NCBI RefSeq assembly: GCF_013426895.1
Contig: NZ_AP023176.1
Location: 2,108,001-2,172,000, forward strand
Reading direction: 5' to 3'
Source of the DNA: Paraburkholderia largidicola
Lineage (GTDB): Bacteria; Pseudomonadota; Gammaproteobacteria; Burkholderiales; Burkholderiaceae
Length of the DNA stretch: 64,000 bases
This document shows, one piece after another, positions 1 to 7,741 of the stretch (the stretch's first letter is position 1; the number at the start of each line of letters is the position of its first letter). Below the pieces are notes generated by a model that was not told where the DNA came from, did no database searches, and saw nothing but the letters and a program-made list of their open reading frames with translations. The position numbers and the translations under genes were made by a program.

Positions 1-9
1 CAGTGGGCC

Positions 10-1371
10 TCAGTGGGCATTGGTGACGACCACATGCGGCTGCGATGGACCGACGGTCAGCACGAGCATTGCCGTCATCAGCACGGCGGCGCCGATCGCT
101 GCGAACATGATGCCCGGTCCGCCCGACCACTGCTGCAAGACACCCGCCACGGCCGGCCCGAACATCGCGCCGATACGCGACAGCCCCAGGAACACGCCAA
201 CGCCCGTGCCGCGCATTTCAGTCGGGTAAGCAGCGGCAACCAGATTATTGAGCACGATCTGCGAGCCGACCACGAACGCGCCCGCACCCGCGACCGCAAT
301 CAGCGTGGTGGTGCGGTCGGTCGCCCAGGCAAGCAGCGCGACCATCGCTGCGCCGAGCAGGTACGATGCCGAGATCACGCGACGGCGATCGCCGACGCGG
401 TCAGCGATAAAGCCCGAAATCAGGCCGCCCGCCACCGCCATGCCCGCGAACAGCGAGCCATACGCGAAACTCGACGACAGGTTCTCGCCACGCTTGAGCA
501 TGATGGTCGGCAGCCAGCCCGACAGGCCGTAGGCCGAAAACAGGCTCAACGCGCCAGCAGCCCAGAAGCTCAGCGTGCGCAGCCGATAGTCGCGCGACAG
601 CAGCAGGCCGAGCGGACTTCTGTGCGAGACCGCGCCGCCCGTGGCGAACTGGCCCGCGTCGTAGGCTGCCGCGCGGTCCGGACGCAAGCGATACAGCAAC
701 GGCTTGACCTCTTCCCAACGTCCACGGCTGGCGAGAAAGCGCGGCGATTCAGGCAACCACAATTGAATCGCAAGCGCGAACACGAGCGCGACGCCGCCGA
801 CGTAATAAAGACTCTGCCAGCCGTAATGCGGCGTGAGCCACGCCGCGATCAATCCCGCCGACGACGAGCCACTCACCCAGCCAAGCGAGAAGAACAGACT
901 CGTGAACACGTTCGACGAACGCTTCGGCGCGATCTCGTTGATGTAGGTGATCGCGAGCGGCATCAGCAGCCCGAGCGCGAGGCCCATCGTCACGCGCAGC
1001 GCGATGTACGACGCGAGGCTGTGCGCGAACAGTGCAATCGCCAGACTCATCACGCCGGAGCCCCAGCAGCCGAGCAGCAGAATGCTGCGACGCCCGAAGC
1101 GATCGCCGAGCAGTCCGCTGACAGCCGAACCCGCGGCGAACCCCGCCAGCCCGCTCGACAGCATGATGCCGATGCGCGCCGGCGACAGTCCCCACGGACC
1201 CGCCACGTAGTGGACGATGTACGCCGAGTTGTACAGGTCGTAGCCGTCGAACAGCAGAATCATCGCGATCAGGACGCCGAGCCGGATATGAAAGCCGCCC
1301 AGCGGCGCTTCCTCCAGTTCCTGGCGAACGTCGATGCGTCCCGCAGGCATCGACACTTTGTGTTGGGCCAT
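10..1371 (-). CDS. MFS transporter, aromatic acid:H+ symporter (AAHS) type
   Basis: A 453-residue inner-membrane carrier with about twelve hydrophobic segments, probably importing an aromatic or related organic acid with protons. The first membrane segment carries DGYDLYN, the acidic motif typical of AAHS carriers. The loop between segments 2 and 3 has GDRFGRR, the half-repeat has ADRVGDRR, and LPESPRFL precedes the central loop. The start at MAQHKVS was chosen because it fits the family length; the open frame upstream runs into the porin gene. It is the last gene of the leftward operon that begins with the bicupin gene at 6218, 14 bases after the porin stop. The substrate is inferred only from family and neighbours. 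Confidence 0.9.
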   Translation of the reverse strand: MAQHKVSMPAGRIDVRQELEEAPLGGFHIRLGVLIAMILLFDGYDLYNSAYIVHYVAGPWGLSPARIGIMLSSGLAGFAAGSAVSGLLGDRFGRRSILLLGCWGSGVMSLAIALFAHSLASYIALRVTMGLALGLLMPLAITYINEIAPKRSSNVFTSLFFSLGWVSGSSSAGLIAAWLTPHYGWQSLYYVGGVALVFALAIQLWLPESPRFLASRGRWEEVKPLLYRLRPDRAAAYDAGQFATGGAVSHRSPLGLLLSRDYRLRTLSFWAAGALSLFSAYGLSGWLPTIMLKRGENLSSSFAYGSLFAGMAVAGGLISGFIADRVGDRRRVISASYLLGAAMVALLAWATDRTTTLIAVAGAGAFVVGSQIVLNNLVAAAYPTEMRGTGVGVFLGLSRIGAMFGPAVAGVLQQWSGGPGIMFAAIGAAVLMTAMLVLTVGPSQPHVVVTNAH

Positions 1372-1385
1372 GATGTTCTCCACTG

Positions 1386-2447
1386 TCAGAAGGTGTGTTT
1401 GATGCCGACCATGGCACCCGTCTGGTTGCCGCCCGTCGTCACGTCGCCCGTCGCGCGCACACCGACGTTCAACCCGTTCGAGTTGGTGACGTACGATACT
1501 TCGGCGTAGAGATCCGTGCGTTTGGACAGAAAGTAGTCGGCCAGCAGCACGCCGCTGGTGGCCTTTTGTCCCGTGCCATGAATGCGTTCCTGATACCCGC
1601 CAAGCGAGAAGATCAGCGGCGAAGTAGGCTGCCACGACGCGCCCAGCCAGTACAGCAGCGAACTTTGCAGCGCCGTCGTGTTACGGATGTTGAGCCAGCG
1701 CGTTCCGACATACGCCCTCACAGGTCCGAACGTATAGGTCGCACCGCCCACGACGCGCATCTGCGTGGCATCCTGCGTGGCGATCGACGTCCCTTGCATC
1801 TGATCATAGGCAACGCCGACGTTGGCAGAGCCGTTTGCGTACTGCAGCGCGAAACTGTATTCGCGTCCGACCTTCGAATGGCCCGGCACCTGCGCGCCGT
1901 TGGGGATCGTCGAATCGAACCCGGTGCTATACAGCGCCGCGAACGTCACGCCCGAGAAACGCGCCGTATAGCGGACGGCATTGTCGGCACGCCCCACGAG
2001 CGTTGCGTCGTAACCTTGCGCCGAATAACTCGGATTGAACTGAAGCGCGTCGTACACGTACATCAGGTCATACAGCAAGTTGTATTGCCGGCCGAGCGTC
2101 ACGTCGCCATACGGCGTACTCAGCCCGACATACGCCTTGCGCCCGAACAGCCGGCCGCCTTGCCCGAGCGTCCCGTTGTTGATCGAGTAACCGTTCTCCA
2201 GCACGAATATGGCCTTCAGGCCGCCGCCGAGGTCTTCTGTGCCGCGCAAGCCCCAGCGCGAACCGGCAAGGCTGCCGGACTCCATGCGTACAGCCGTGCC
2301 GGACGTGCCGTTCGGACCGGGCACGTGATTGGCGACTTCCACGCCGACATCCGTAATGCCATAGAGCGTCACCGAACCTTGCGCATACGCGCAAGAGGTG
2401 GCGGCGCATGTCAGGCCGAACGCGGCGAGAGTGTGGCGTCTCTTCAC
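1386..2447 (-). CDS. Gram-negative trimeric porin (OmpC-like, Burkholderiales type)
   Basis: A 353-residue outer-membrane porin. The first 20 or so residues form a signal peptide ending CAYA before QGSVTLYG, the classic mature start of Burkholderiales general porins. The protein ends in phenylalanine (GIKHTF), as needed for outer-membrane assembly. The GTG start at 2447 was chosen because GGAG lies just upstream and it gives a proper signal peptide (VKRRHTLAAFG); an upstream in-frame start would bury it. It sits inside the catabolic operon, which suggests it admits the same substrate as the adjacent AAHS carrier. Confidence 0.92.
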   Translation of the reverse strand: MKRRHTLAAFGLTCAATSCAYAQGSVTLYGITDVGVEVANHVPGPNGTSGTAVRMESGSLAGSRWGLRGTEDLGGGLKAIFVLENGYSINNGTLGQGGRLFGRKAYVGLSTPYGDVTLGRQYNLLYDLMYVYDALQFNPSYSAQGYDATLVGRADNAVRYTARFSGVTFAALYSTGFDSTIPNGAQVPGHSKVGREYSFALQYANGSANVGVAYDQMQGTSIATQDATQMRVVGGATYTFGPVRAYVGTRWLNIRNTTALQSSLLYWLGASWQPTSPLIFSLGGYQERIHGTGQKATSGVLLADYFLSKRTDLYAEVSYVTNSNGLNVGVRATGDVTTGGNQTGAMVGIKHTF

Positions 2448-2586
2448 TAGAGTGTCTCCAAAGTTTTTGTATTCGTGTGTTTGTGTTGATCCGGTTTGTC
2501 CGGCCGGCATGGCGGCACGCGCGCCGCCGGGCGCGGACAAACCCGCCCGTGTATCCACGGGCGCTACTGCTTCGACGAACCGCGTG

Positions 2587-3576
2587 TCAGTTCAGGCGCG
2601 GCGGTTCGCGCCGAGGCTGCGGCAAGGGCGATCCGAGCCCTCTCTCGAGCGCGAGTGCATACAGACGCAGACCGAGCGCGAGATCCGATACGCCCATGCC
2701 CATTGCCTTGAATACCGTGATGTCGTCGGATGCGGTGCGTGCGCGTCCCCCGGCGATCACGTCGCACAGCGGCGTCACTTCGTTCCATGCGTCGCGCGCG
2801 CCATATGCACGCACGAACTCGGTCGACAGGCGTTTCGCCGCGCCGAGATCGTCGACCACGGCACGCGTGCAGCGGGCGAACACATCGTCGGCGAGTTCGA
2901 TGCGTTCTTCCGTAATCGCGCCTACCGCGTTCACGTGCGTTCCGTAGGCAAGCGCGGATGCAGGCAGGAACGCTTGCGTGGCGCGCGTCACCGTCGTGAC
3001 GATCGGCGCGTCGGCGACGGCGGCTTCCACCGACGCCGCCTCGACGATCTCGATGTCGAATTTCTCGCGTGCCCGCTCGACGAAGGCACGCCGCTTGTCC
3101 GGCGTCGGGCTGTACACACGCACCAGCTTCAGACGACGCACGGCAGCGACGGCCGCAAGTTGCGCGAGCGCCTGCTTGCCGGTGCCGATCAGCGCGAGCA
3201 CCTCCGCATCGGGCCGCGCGAGCCACTTCGTCGCCACGCCGGAGATGCCGCCCGTGCGCATCTGGCCGAGCGCGAACGCTTCGAGAATCGCCTTCAGCTG
3301 GCCGTTCGCGCTATCGAAGAGAATCAGCAGCGGACATGCGCCGCCTTCCGTGTGCGCCCACGTCTTGGTGCCGACTGTGCCGGCGTCCTGAAATGCCGCG
3401 CCGATCGCGTGGAGATTGCTGTGTCCCCACGCGACATGTGTCTTGCCCATGTTGCTCGCCGCGCCGCTCGCCTGCTGCGCGAGGCCTGCTTCGAGCGCTT
3501 CGATGGCGCCCGACAGATTCATCAGCGAGACGATCTGCTGCTCGGAAATCCACACGGGTGTGCTGGCCGCGTTCAT
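2587..3576 (-). CDS. Ornithine cyclodeaminase / mu-crystallin family protein
   Basis: A 329-residue NAD(P)-binding protein of the ornithine cyclodeaminase/mu-crystallin family. The Rossmann motif IGTGKQA lies near residue 150. The family lysine (VGTKTWAHTEGG, near residue 70) and arginine (MRTGGISG, near residue 107) are present. Members include ornithine and lysine cyclodeaminases, alanine dehydrogenases and ketimine reductases, and the sequence alone does not decide between them. Its start overlaps the stop of the upstream CMD gene by four bases (ATGA), so translation is probably coupled. Finding it between a porin gene and an aldolase-like gene suggests the operon handles a nitrogen-containing or imine-forming substrate (inference). 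Confidence 0.85.
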   Translation of the reverse strand: MNAASTPVWISEQQIVSLMNLSGAIEALEAGLAQQASGAASNMGKTHVAWGHSNLHAIGAAFQDAGTVGTKTWAHTEGGACPLLILFDSANGQLKAILEAFALGQMRTGGISGVATKWLARPDAEVLALIGTGKQALAQLAAVAAVRRLKLVRVYSPTPDKRRAFVERAREKFDIEIVEAASVEAAVADAPIVTTVTRATQAFLPASALAYGTHVNAVGAITEERIELADDVFARCTRAVVDDLGAAKRLSTEFVRAYGARDAWNEVTPLCDVIAGGRARTASDDITVFKAMGMGVSDLALGLRLYALALERGLGSPLPQPRREPPRLN

Positions 3577-4127
3577 TGCTCATCCTCGAAAATCGACGCG
3601 ACGGGCGGTTCGAGCCGCAGCGTATTGACGGCGATCGCATGCGTGACGTAGCGGCCGATCAGCATCACGAAAGCCATGGCTTCCGCAGGCGTCACGAGGC
3701 TCGCGAATGCGTCGAACTCTGCCTGCGCTTCGAGACCGCGCGTACGCAATGCCTTCAGCGCACACGCTTGCGCGGCTTTATCGACGTCGCTCAGTTCCGT
3801 CGCAGCGGCGGGATCGAGCCGGTTGACCTGCGCGATCCACGTGCGCGGGAAACCGAGCTTCACGCTCAGTCGTTCATGCTGGTGACGCTCGTAACGGTTC
3901 TCCATGTAACTCGCCACCGTCAGCGCGCCGAGTTCCGTGAGCCGGTCGGGCAGCGCCTGCTTGAGCGCGTCGGTGAAATGCATGAATTGCAGGAGCACGT
4001 CGGGCGCATGGCCCGCGCACTTGAACAGCTCGCCGAGATAGCGCAAGCGCTCGACGCGCGGCGTCAGATAGGCGGCCAGATCGGCCCGCATGTCGGCCAT
4101 TTCCAGCCGTGGAATCCTGTCGCTCAT
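3573..4127 (-). CDS. Carboxymuconolactone decarboxylase/AhpD-like family protein
   Basis: A 184-residue all-helical protein resembling the carboxymuconolactone decarboxylase/AhpD superfamily. The signature region reads YERHQHE (about residues 84-90), where an acidic residue and a histidine usually form the proton relay. The AhpD CxxC redox pair is absent, so a decarboxylase/lyase or unknown role is likelier than peroxide defence. The ATG at 4127 is preceded by GGAGA; an open frame extends 15 codons upstream without a better site. It overlaps the following cyclodeaminase-like gene by four bases. Function within the operon is not known. Confidence 0.75.
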   Translation of the reverse strand: MSDRIPRLEMADMRADLAAYLTPRVERLRYLGELFKCAGHAPDVLLQFMHFTDALKQALPDRLTELGALTVASYMENRYERHQHERLSVKLGFPRTWIAQVNRLDPAAATELSDVDKAAQACALKALRTRGLEAQAEFDAFASLVTPAEAMAFVMLIGRYVTHAIAVNTLRLEPPVASIFEDEQ

Positions 4128-4168
4128 CAGGGTCTCCGTTTCGTTGTCGTTCGGATCGTCGCGGGCAC

Positions 4169-5062
4169 TCAAAGCAGGCCAGCGCGATCGAGCACGCCAT
4201 CGAGCCGCGCTTCCAGTTCGCGCGTAGCAGGCATCATCGGCAAGCGATGTTCGTTCGCGGGAATCAGGCCCATGCGCTTCATCATGTATTTGATGGGGAT
4301 CGGATTCGTGTCGTAGAACACGGACTGATTGAGCTCGAACAGTGCGAAATGCAGCTTGCGGGCCGCCTCGTAGTCATCACGTTCGACGGCTTCGACGAGA
4401 TCGGCGACCTTGCGCGGCGCCAGATTGCCGACCGCGTTCATCAGCCCGCACGCGCCGACCGCCAGCATCGGATAGCTCAGCTCTTCGAGACCGACGAACA
4501 CGCGCCACTCGGGTCCGAACGCATCGAGCATGTGCGTGACGAAGGCCATGTCGTTGACCGCGTGCTTCATGCCGACGAGATTCGGCGCGCGCTCGCGGAT
4601 CGCCTTGACGGTGGCGAGGTCCATGCTGACCGCCGCGCGGCCCGGGATGTGATAGATCAGCAGCGGCCGTTCGGTGCGCGCGGCGACATCCGCGTAGTAC
4701 TCGACCAGCCCGCGCTGCGGCGGACGGATGTAGTAAGGCGTGACGACCAGCATCGCATCGACGCCCGCCTTGTCGGCGTGCTGCGTCAGTTCGACCGTCT
4801 CCGCGTGCGATTGCGAGCCTGTCGCGGCCAGCACGGGAACGCGGCCAGCCGCTGCCTCGACGGCGACGTCGACGAGGCGGTTGCGCTCGGCCACGGTCAG
4901 CAGGCTCGGCTCGGCCGTCGTGCCGTTCACGAGCACGCCGTGGCCACCATTGACGATTTGCCAGTCGACGAGCCGTGCATACGTTTCGTAGTCGACGGCC
5001 TGATTGCGGAAGGGCGTCACGATCGGGGTGATCGAGCCCTTCAGCCAGGAAAGTTCGCGCAT
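4169..5062 (-). CDS. Dihydrodipicolinate synthase/N-acetylneuraminate lyase family aldolase
   Basis: A 297-residue class I (Schiff-base) aldolase of the DapA/NanA superfamily, normal length. Visible family residues are the NGTTAEP loop (Thr48, Thr49), the catalytic tyrosine in IYHIPGR (Tyr137) and the Schiff-base lysine in VGMKHAVND (Lys166), so it should be active. Relatives cleave or condense pyruvate with an aldehyde and include hydratase-aldolases of aromatic degradation. Because it lies next to a bicupin dioxygenase-like gene it may cleave a ring-fission product; this is inference. True DapA is a housekeeping gene rarely placed with porins and carriers. AAGGA precedes the ATG. Confidence 0.88.
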   Translation of the reverse strand: MRELSWLKGSITPIVTPFRNQAVDYETYARLVDWQIVNGGHGVLVNGTTAEPSLLTVAERNRLVDVAVEAAAGRVPVLAATGSQSHAETVELTQHADKAGVDAMLVVTPYYIRPPQRGLVEYYADVAARTERPLLIYHIPGRAAVSMDLATVKAIRERAPNLVGMKHAVNDMAFVTHMLDAFGPEWRVFVGLEELSYPMLAVGACGLMNAVGNLAPRKVADLVEAVERDDYEAARKLHFALFELNQSVFYDTNPIPIKYMMKRMGLIPANEHRLPMMPATRELEARLDGVLDRAGLL

Positions 5063-5090
5063 GATCTGGATTCCTTGTCGATGAAGCGGC

Positions 5091-6218
5091 TTATGCGGCC
5101 TTGGCGGCATTCGTGCGATTGGTCGAAAAACCGGTCTGCGTGCCGAGCAGCGCGGGCGGCTCCTTCATGCTCTCCTGCCACAGCAGCGACTGCATGTAGA
5201 TGTTGAGCGGCTGGTCCTGAATGGTCAGCTCGTACACGTAGTCGTCGTAGGACGCGTGGTTGTGCACGGCCCAGCCGGGCGCCGACAGCATCAGGTCACC
5301 GGCCTTCCACTCGTAGCGGTTGCCCGCCACCATGCTGTAGCCCGAGCCCGAAAAGTAGTAGTTGATGGCCGCGGATACGTGGCGATGCGGACGGTCGACG
5401 ATCTTCGGCGGACGGATCGTCATGGTCGCGAAGAAATTCGGCGTGATGCCGTTGGTGCGGCCCGTCACCGGGTTGTACATCATGTACAGACGGCGGCCGA
5501 CGTAGTCGCTCCCCAGCGCCTCGAGCTTGTCGAGTTCGGCCTTCACCTGTTGCCACGAAAAATGCAGCGGACGCGACTCGACCACCTGCGGATTGATCAG
5601 CGTTTCGTACGGCATCAGCAGACCGCCGTCTTCGCCGATCGGGAACGTGCCGAACGGACTGCGGCGCTTCGGGTCGTCGCTCGCGTGCGCGGTGAGCGTT
5701 TGCGTCGGCACTTCCAGTTCGACGCCGAACTCGGGCACATACACTTCCATGTGCTGCAGCAGCGGCGCATTCGAGTAGACCAGCCGCACCTGGATGTCGT
5801 CGGTGTCGTTCGTATGCGCGAAGGCGACGAAGGCGGGGTGATTCCACACGTCGTATTGACGGAACGCGATGGTGCGGCCCGCGACGCGCGTCGAGCCGCC
5901 GCCCCGGATGCAGAAGTTCACCTCGGTCGCGTTGTGGCGCATCGGCTCGGTCGATTCGCCAGGCAACAGGACTTGCAGCGACACCTGAATGCCGGGCGCA
6001 AGTCCGGGCGAGCCAGCGCGCGCTGACGGATGAACGATCAACGAATGACGGCGGCCGTCTGCGGGCCTCGGCAGCGCGGCCAGGCGCTCCACTTCCGCGT
6101 CGATCTGTTCGCGGCTCACGATCACGGGCGCCCAGTAATGATTGTCGCGGGGACGCTGGCCCGTCTGATCGACGAAGCTCGCTTGCGCCGGCCCGAATTC
6201 GCGTCTCAGGTCATGCAT
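5091..6218 (-). CDS. Bicupin protein, gentisate 1,2-dioxygenase-like
   Basis: A 375-residue protein with two cupin domains, the architecture and length of gentisate, salicylate and 1-hydroxy-2-naphthoate 1,2-dioxygenases. Cupin 1 (about residues 80-170) has PMRHNATEVNF, with the metal-binding histidine and glutamate; cupin 2 (about 265-345) has DRPHRHVSAAINYY and a later AVHNHAS. Such enzymes use Fe(II) to cleave a ring between carboxyl- and hydroxyl-bearing carbons. The start at 6218 has GAGGAGA six bases upstream. It is the first gene of the leftward operon and shares a 251-base promoter region with the divergent HTH/citrate-synthase-like regulator. The exact substrate cannot be told from the sequence. 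Confidence 0.82.
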   Translation of the reverse strand: MHDLRREFGPAQASFVDQTGQRPRDNHYWAPVIVSREQIDAEVERLAALPRPADGRRHSLIVHPSARAGSPGLAPGIQVSLQVLLPGESTEPMRHNATEVNFCIRGGGSTRVAGRTIAFRQYDVWNHPAFVAFAHTNDTDDIQVRLVYSNAPLLQHMEVYVPEFGVELEVPTQTLTAHASDDPKRRSPFGTFPIGEDGGLLMPYETLINPQVVESRPLHFSWQQVKAELDKLEALGSDYVGRRLYMMYNPVTGRTNGITPNFFATMTIRPPKIVDRPHRHVSAAINYYFSGSGYSMVAGNRYEWKAGDLMLSAPGWAVHNHASYDDYVYELTIQDQPLNIYMQSLLWQESMKEPPALLGTQTGFSTNRTNAAKAA

Positions 6219-6312
6219 CGGAAAGTCTCCTCAAGGCACCCGCCCGAAGCGGTTCGCGGCGCGGTGCAAAAATGGAATCGAGGACTGAAAATTACTCGCC
6301 GAAGCTCTGTCG

Positions 6313-6336
6313 ATCAAGATTGATATTTCAAATCAA
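6313..6336. promoter_or_regulatory. ATCAA/TTGAT half-sites upstream of the bicupin operon
   Basis: The bases read ATCAA-GA-TTGAT (6313-6324), a perfect inverted repeat. A further inverted ATCAA (6332-6336) follows, so TTGAT and ATCAA also pair over 6320-6336. The site lies about 95 bases upstream of the bicupin start, in an AT-rich patch of otherwise GC-rich DNA. Its half-site matches the three TTGAT copies at 6443-6466 on the other side of the intergenic region. A shared operator for the divergent regulator is an inference. Confidence 0.45.
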
Positions 6337-6442
6337 CATAAACATCGAAAGCGCTTGCTGCTACGATGCAAAACGTCCGAAAGTCATTATTCACAGCCAT
6401 TCTGCTAGACTGCGGAATGCCCGATCGTTACACCCTTTTTAG

Positions 6443-6466
6443 TTGATTTATATTGATTAGATTGAT
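6443..6466 (+). promoter_or_regulatory. Three TTGAT repeats phased at about one helical turn, next to the regulator start
   Basis: TTGAT occurs at 6443, 6453 and 6462, spaced 10 and 9 bases, ending four bases before the ATG at 6470. A protein binding one face of the helix would contact all three. No ribosome binding site is visible in this stretch, so the repeats sit where one would be expected. Autoregulation of the HTH/citrate-synthase-like gene is a plausible reading. Confidence 0.45.
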
Positions 6467-6469
6467 TTC

Positions 6470-7723
6470 ATGACGACCCGAGATCTGATGACGCGTGAGG
6501 AGGTACTGGCCCGGCTCAACATCAAGCCGGCCACCCTCTACTCGTACGTGAGCCGCGGCCTGATCGGCACCGCGCCGCATGACGACGGACGGCGCAGTCT
6601 GTACGTGCGCGCCGATGTCGAACGGGTGGGCAGCCGCAAGCGGGGCCGCATGCCGAAGGCGGCGTCGGCCGAATCGACGATGCGCTGGGGCGAGCCCGTG
6701 CTCGCCTCCGCGATCACGCACATCACGCCGCAAGGTCCCCTGTACCGCAACCGGTCAGCCGTCGAAATGGCGAAGGCAGGCTCGTCGTTCGAATCCGTTT
6801 CGCAACTGCTGATGACGGGCGTCTGGCAGGACGGCGTCACCGCGTGGGGCGCGCTCGACACGCCGCAAGCCGTGTTGCCGCTATTCGATGCGTACGCGGG
6901 CAAGCTCGACGGCAGCGATATCGCCAACCTGCTCGGCATGGTGCCGCTCGCGCTCGGCATGCAGGGCCGCGGCGCGGCGGAGATTTCCGATGGCAGCGCG
7001 GTGCAGGCCGCGCGCCTCATCATGCAGACGATGGCGGGATGTCTCGGATTCCTGAGCAAAGCGCGCGCGTTCGTGATGCGCGAGCGCGGCGAAAGTCTGG
7101 CCGCCTATCTGCTGCGCGCGGCGGGCGGCACGTGTACGCCCGATGCCGTGTTTGCCGTCAACGGCGCGCTGACGGTACTCGCCGACAACGAACTGGCGCC
7201 CGCCACTTTCGCGGCGCGAGTCGCGGCATCGACGAATGCCGACCTCTACAACTGCGTCGCGGCGGCGATCGGCTCGCACGTCGGCTTTTCGACGGGCACG
7301 GCGACGGAGAAAGTCGAAACGCTGCTGTTACGCGACGTTGCCAATCCGGATACGGCACCACGCCTGCAGATGGTCCGCGAAGTGGGCGCGAGTCTGTTCG
7401 GTTTCAACCATCCGCTCTATCCGGAAGGCGACGTGCGCGCCAATCTGATTCTCGAACAGGTGCGCGCGCTGCAGCATGCGACGCCGGAGACCGTCCCGAC
7501 ACTCGAATTCCTCTCGCTCGCAAAAGACAAACTGTCGATGCATCCCGGCGTGGCGATCGCGCTCGTCGTTCTTGCACGTGCGCTCGGCCTGCCGGATGGC
7601 ACGGCCACGGCCTTGTGGATCATCAGCCGTACGGCGGGTTGGGTGGCGCATGTGCTGGAACAGCGCGCGCAGGCTTTTCTGCTGCGGCCGCGAGCGAAGT
7701 ACATTGCGGCGTTGCGGATGTAG
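6470..7723 (+). CDS. HTH-domain regulator fused to a catalytically degenerate citrate-synthase fold
   Basis: A 417-residue protein. Residues 8-55 form a MerR/excisionase-type helix-turn-helix (TREEVLARLN, YSYVSRGLI, then a basic SRKRGR), followed by a full-length citrate-synthase fold. The first catalytic histidine of citrate synthases (DHE) is replaced by Asn240 (ADNELAP). The His-Gly of the usual HGGA loop is replaced by Thr275-Gly (FSTGTA). The aspartate of the NVDF motif aligns with Ala362 (HPGVAIAL). Only His314 (GFNHPLY) survives. It is therefore probably a regulator that senses a CoA ester or organic acid rather than an enzyme. It is divergent from the bicupin operon. The start could also be the internal ATG at 6488. 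Confidence 0.85.
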   Translation: MTTRDLMTREEVLARLNIKPATLYSYVSRGLIGTAPHDDGRRSLYVRADVERVGSRKRGRMPKAASAESTMRWGEPVLASAITHITPQGPLYRNRSAVEMAKAGSSFESVSQLLMTGVWQDGVTAWGALDTPQAVLPLFDAYAGKLDGSDIANLLGMVPLALGMQGRGAAEISDGSAVQAARLIMQTMAGCLGFLSKARAFVMRERGESLAAYLLRAAGGTCTPDAVFAVNGALTVLADNELAPATFAARVAASTNADLYNCVAAAIGSHVGFSTGTATEKVETLLLRDVANPDTAPRLQMVREVGASLFGFNHPLYPEGDVRANLILEQVRALQHATPETVPTLEFLSLAKDKLSMHPGVAIALVVLARALGLPDGTATALWIISRTAGWVAHVLEQRAQAFLLRPRAKYIAALRM

Positions 7724-7741
7724 CGCGACCCGCGCGCGACT

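Noticed and set aside
1..20. Tandem CAGTGGGC at the left edge of the window
   Set aside because: A chance short duplication at the gene end, too small to interpret.
13..1509. Long plus-strand open frame of 498 codons across the AAHS transporter gene
   Set aside because: It is antisense to a clear membrane carrier, is rich in Arg/His/Gln and resembles no family; a by-product of high GC content.
4169..5062. Calling the DapA-family gene dapA
   Set aside because: The catalytic residues fit the whole superfamily, and its place in a catabolic operon argues against the lysine pathway enzyme.
6470..7723. Calling the HTH fusion a citrate synthase (gltA/prpC)
   Set aside because: Two of three catalytic positions and the HGGA loop are replaced and a DNA-binding domain is fused at the N-terminus.
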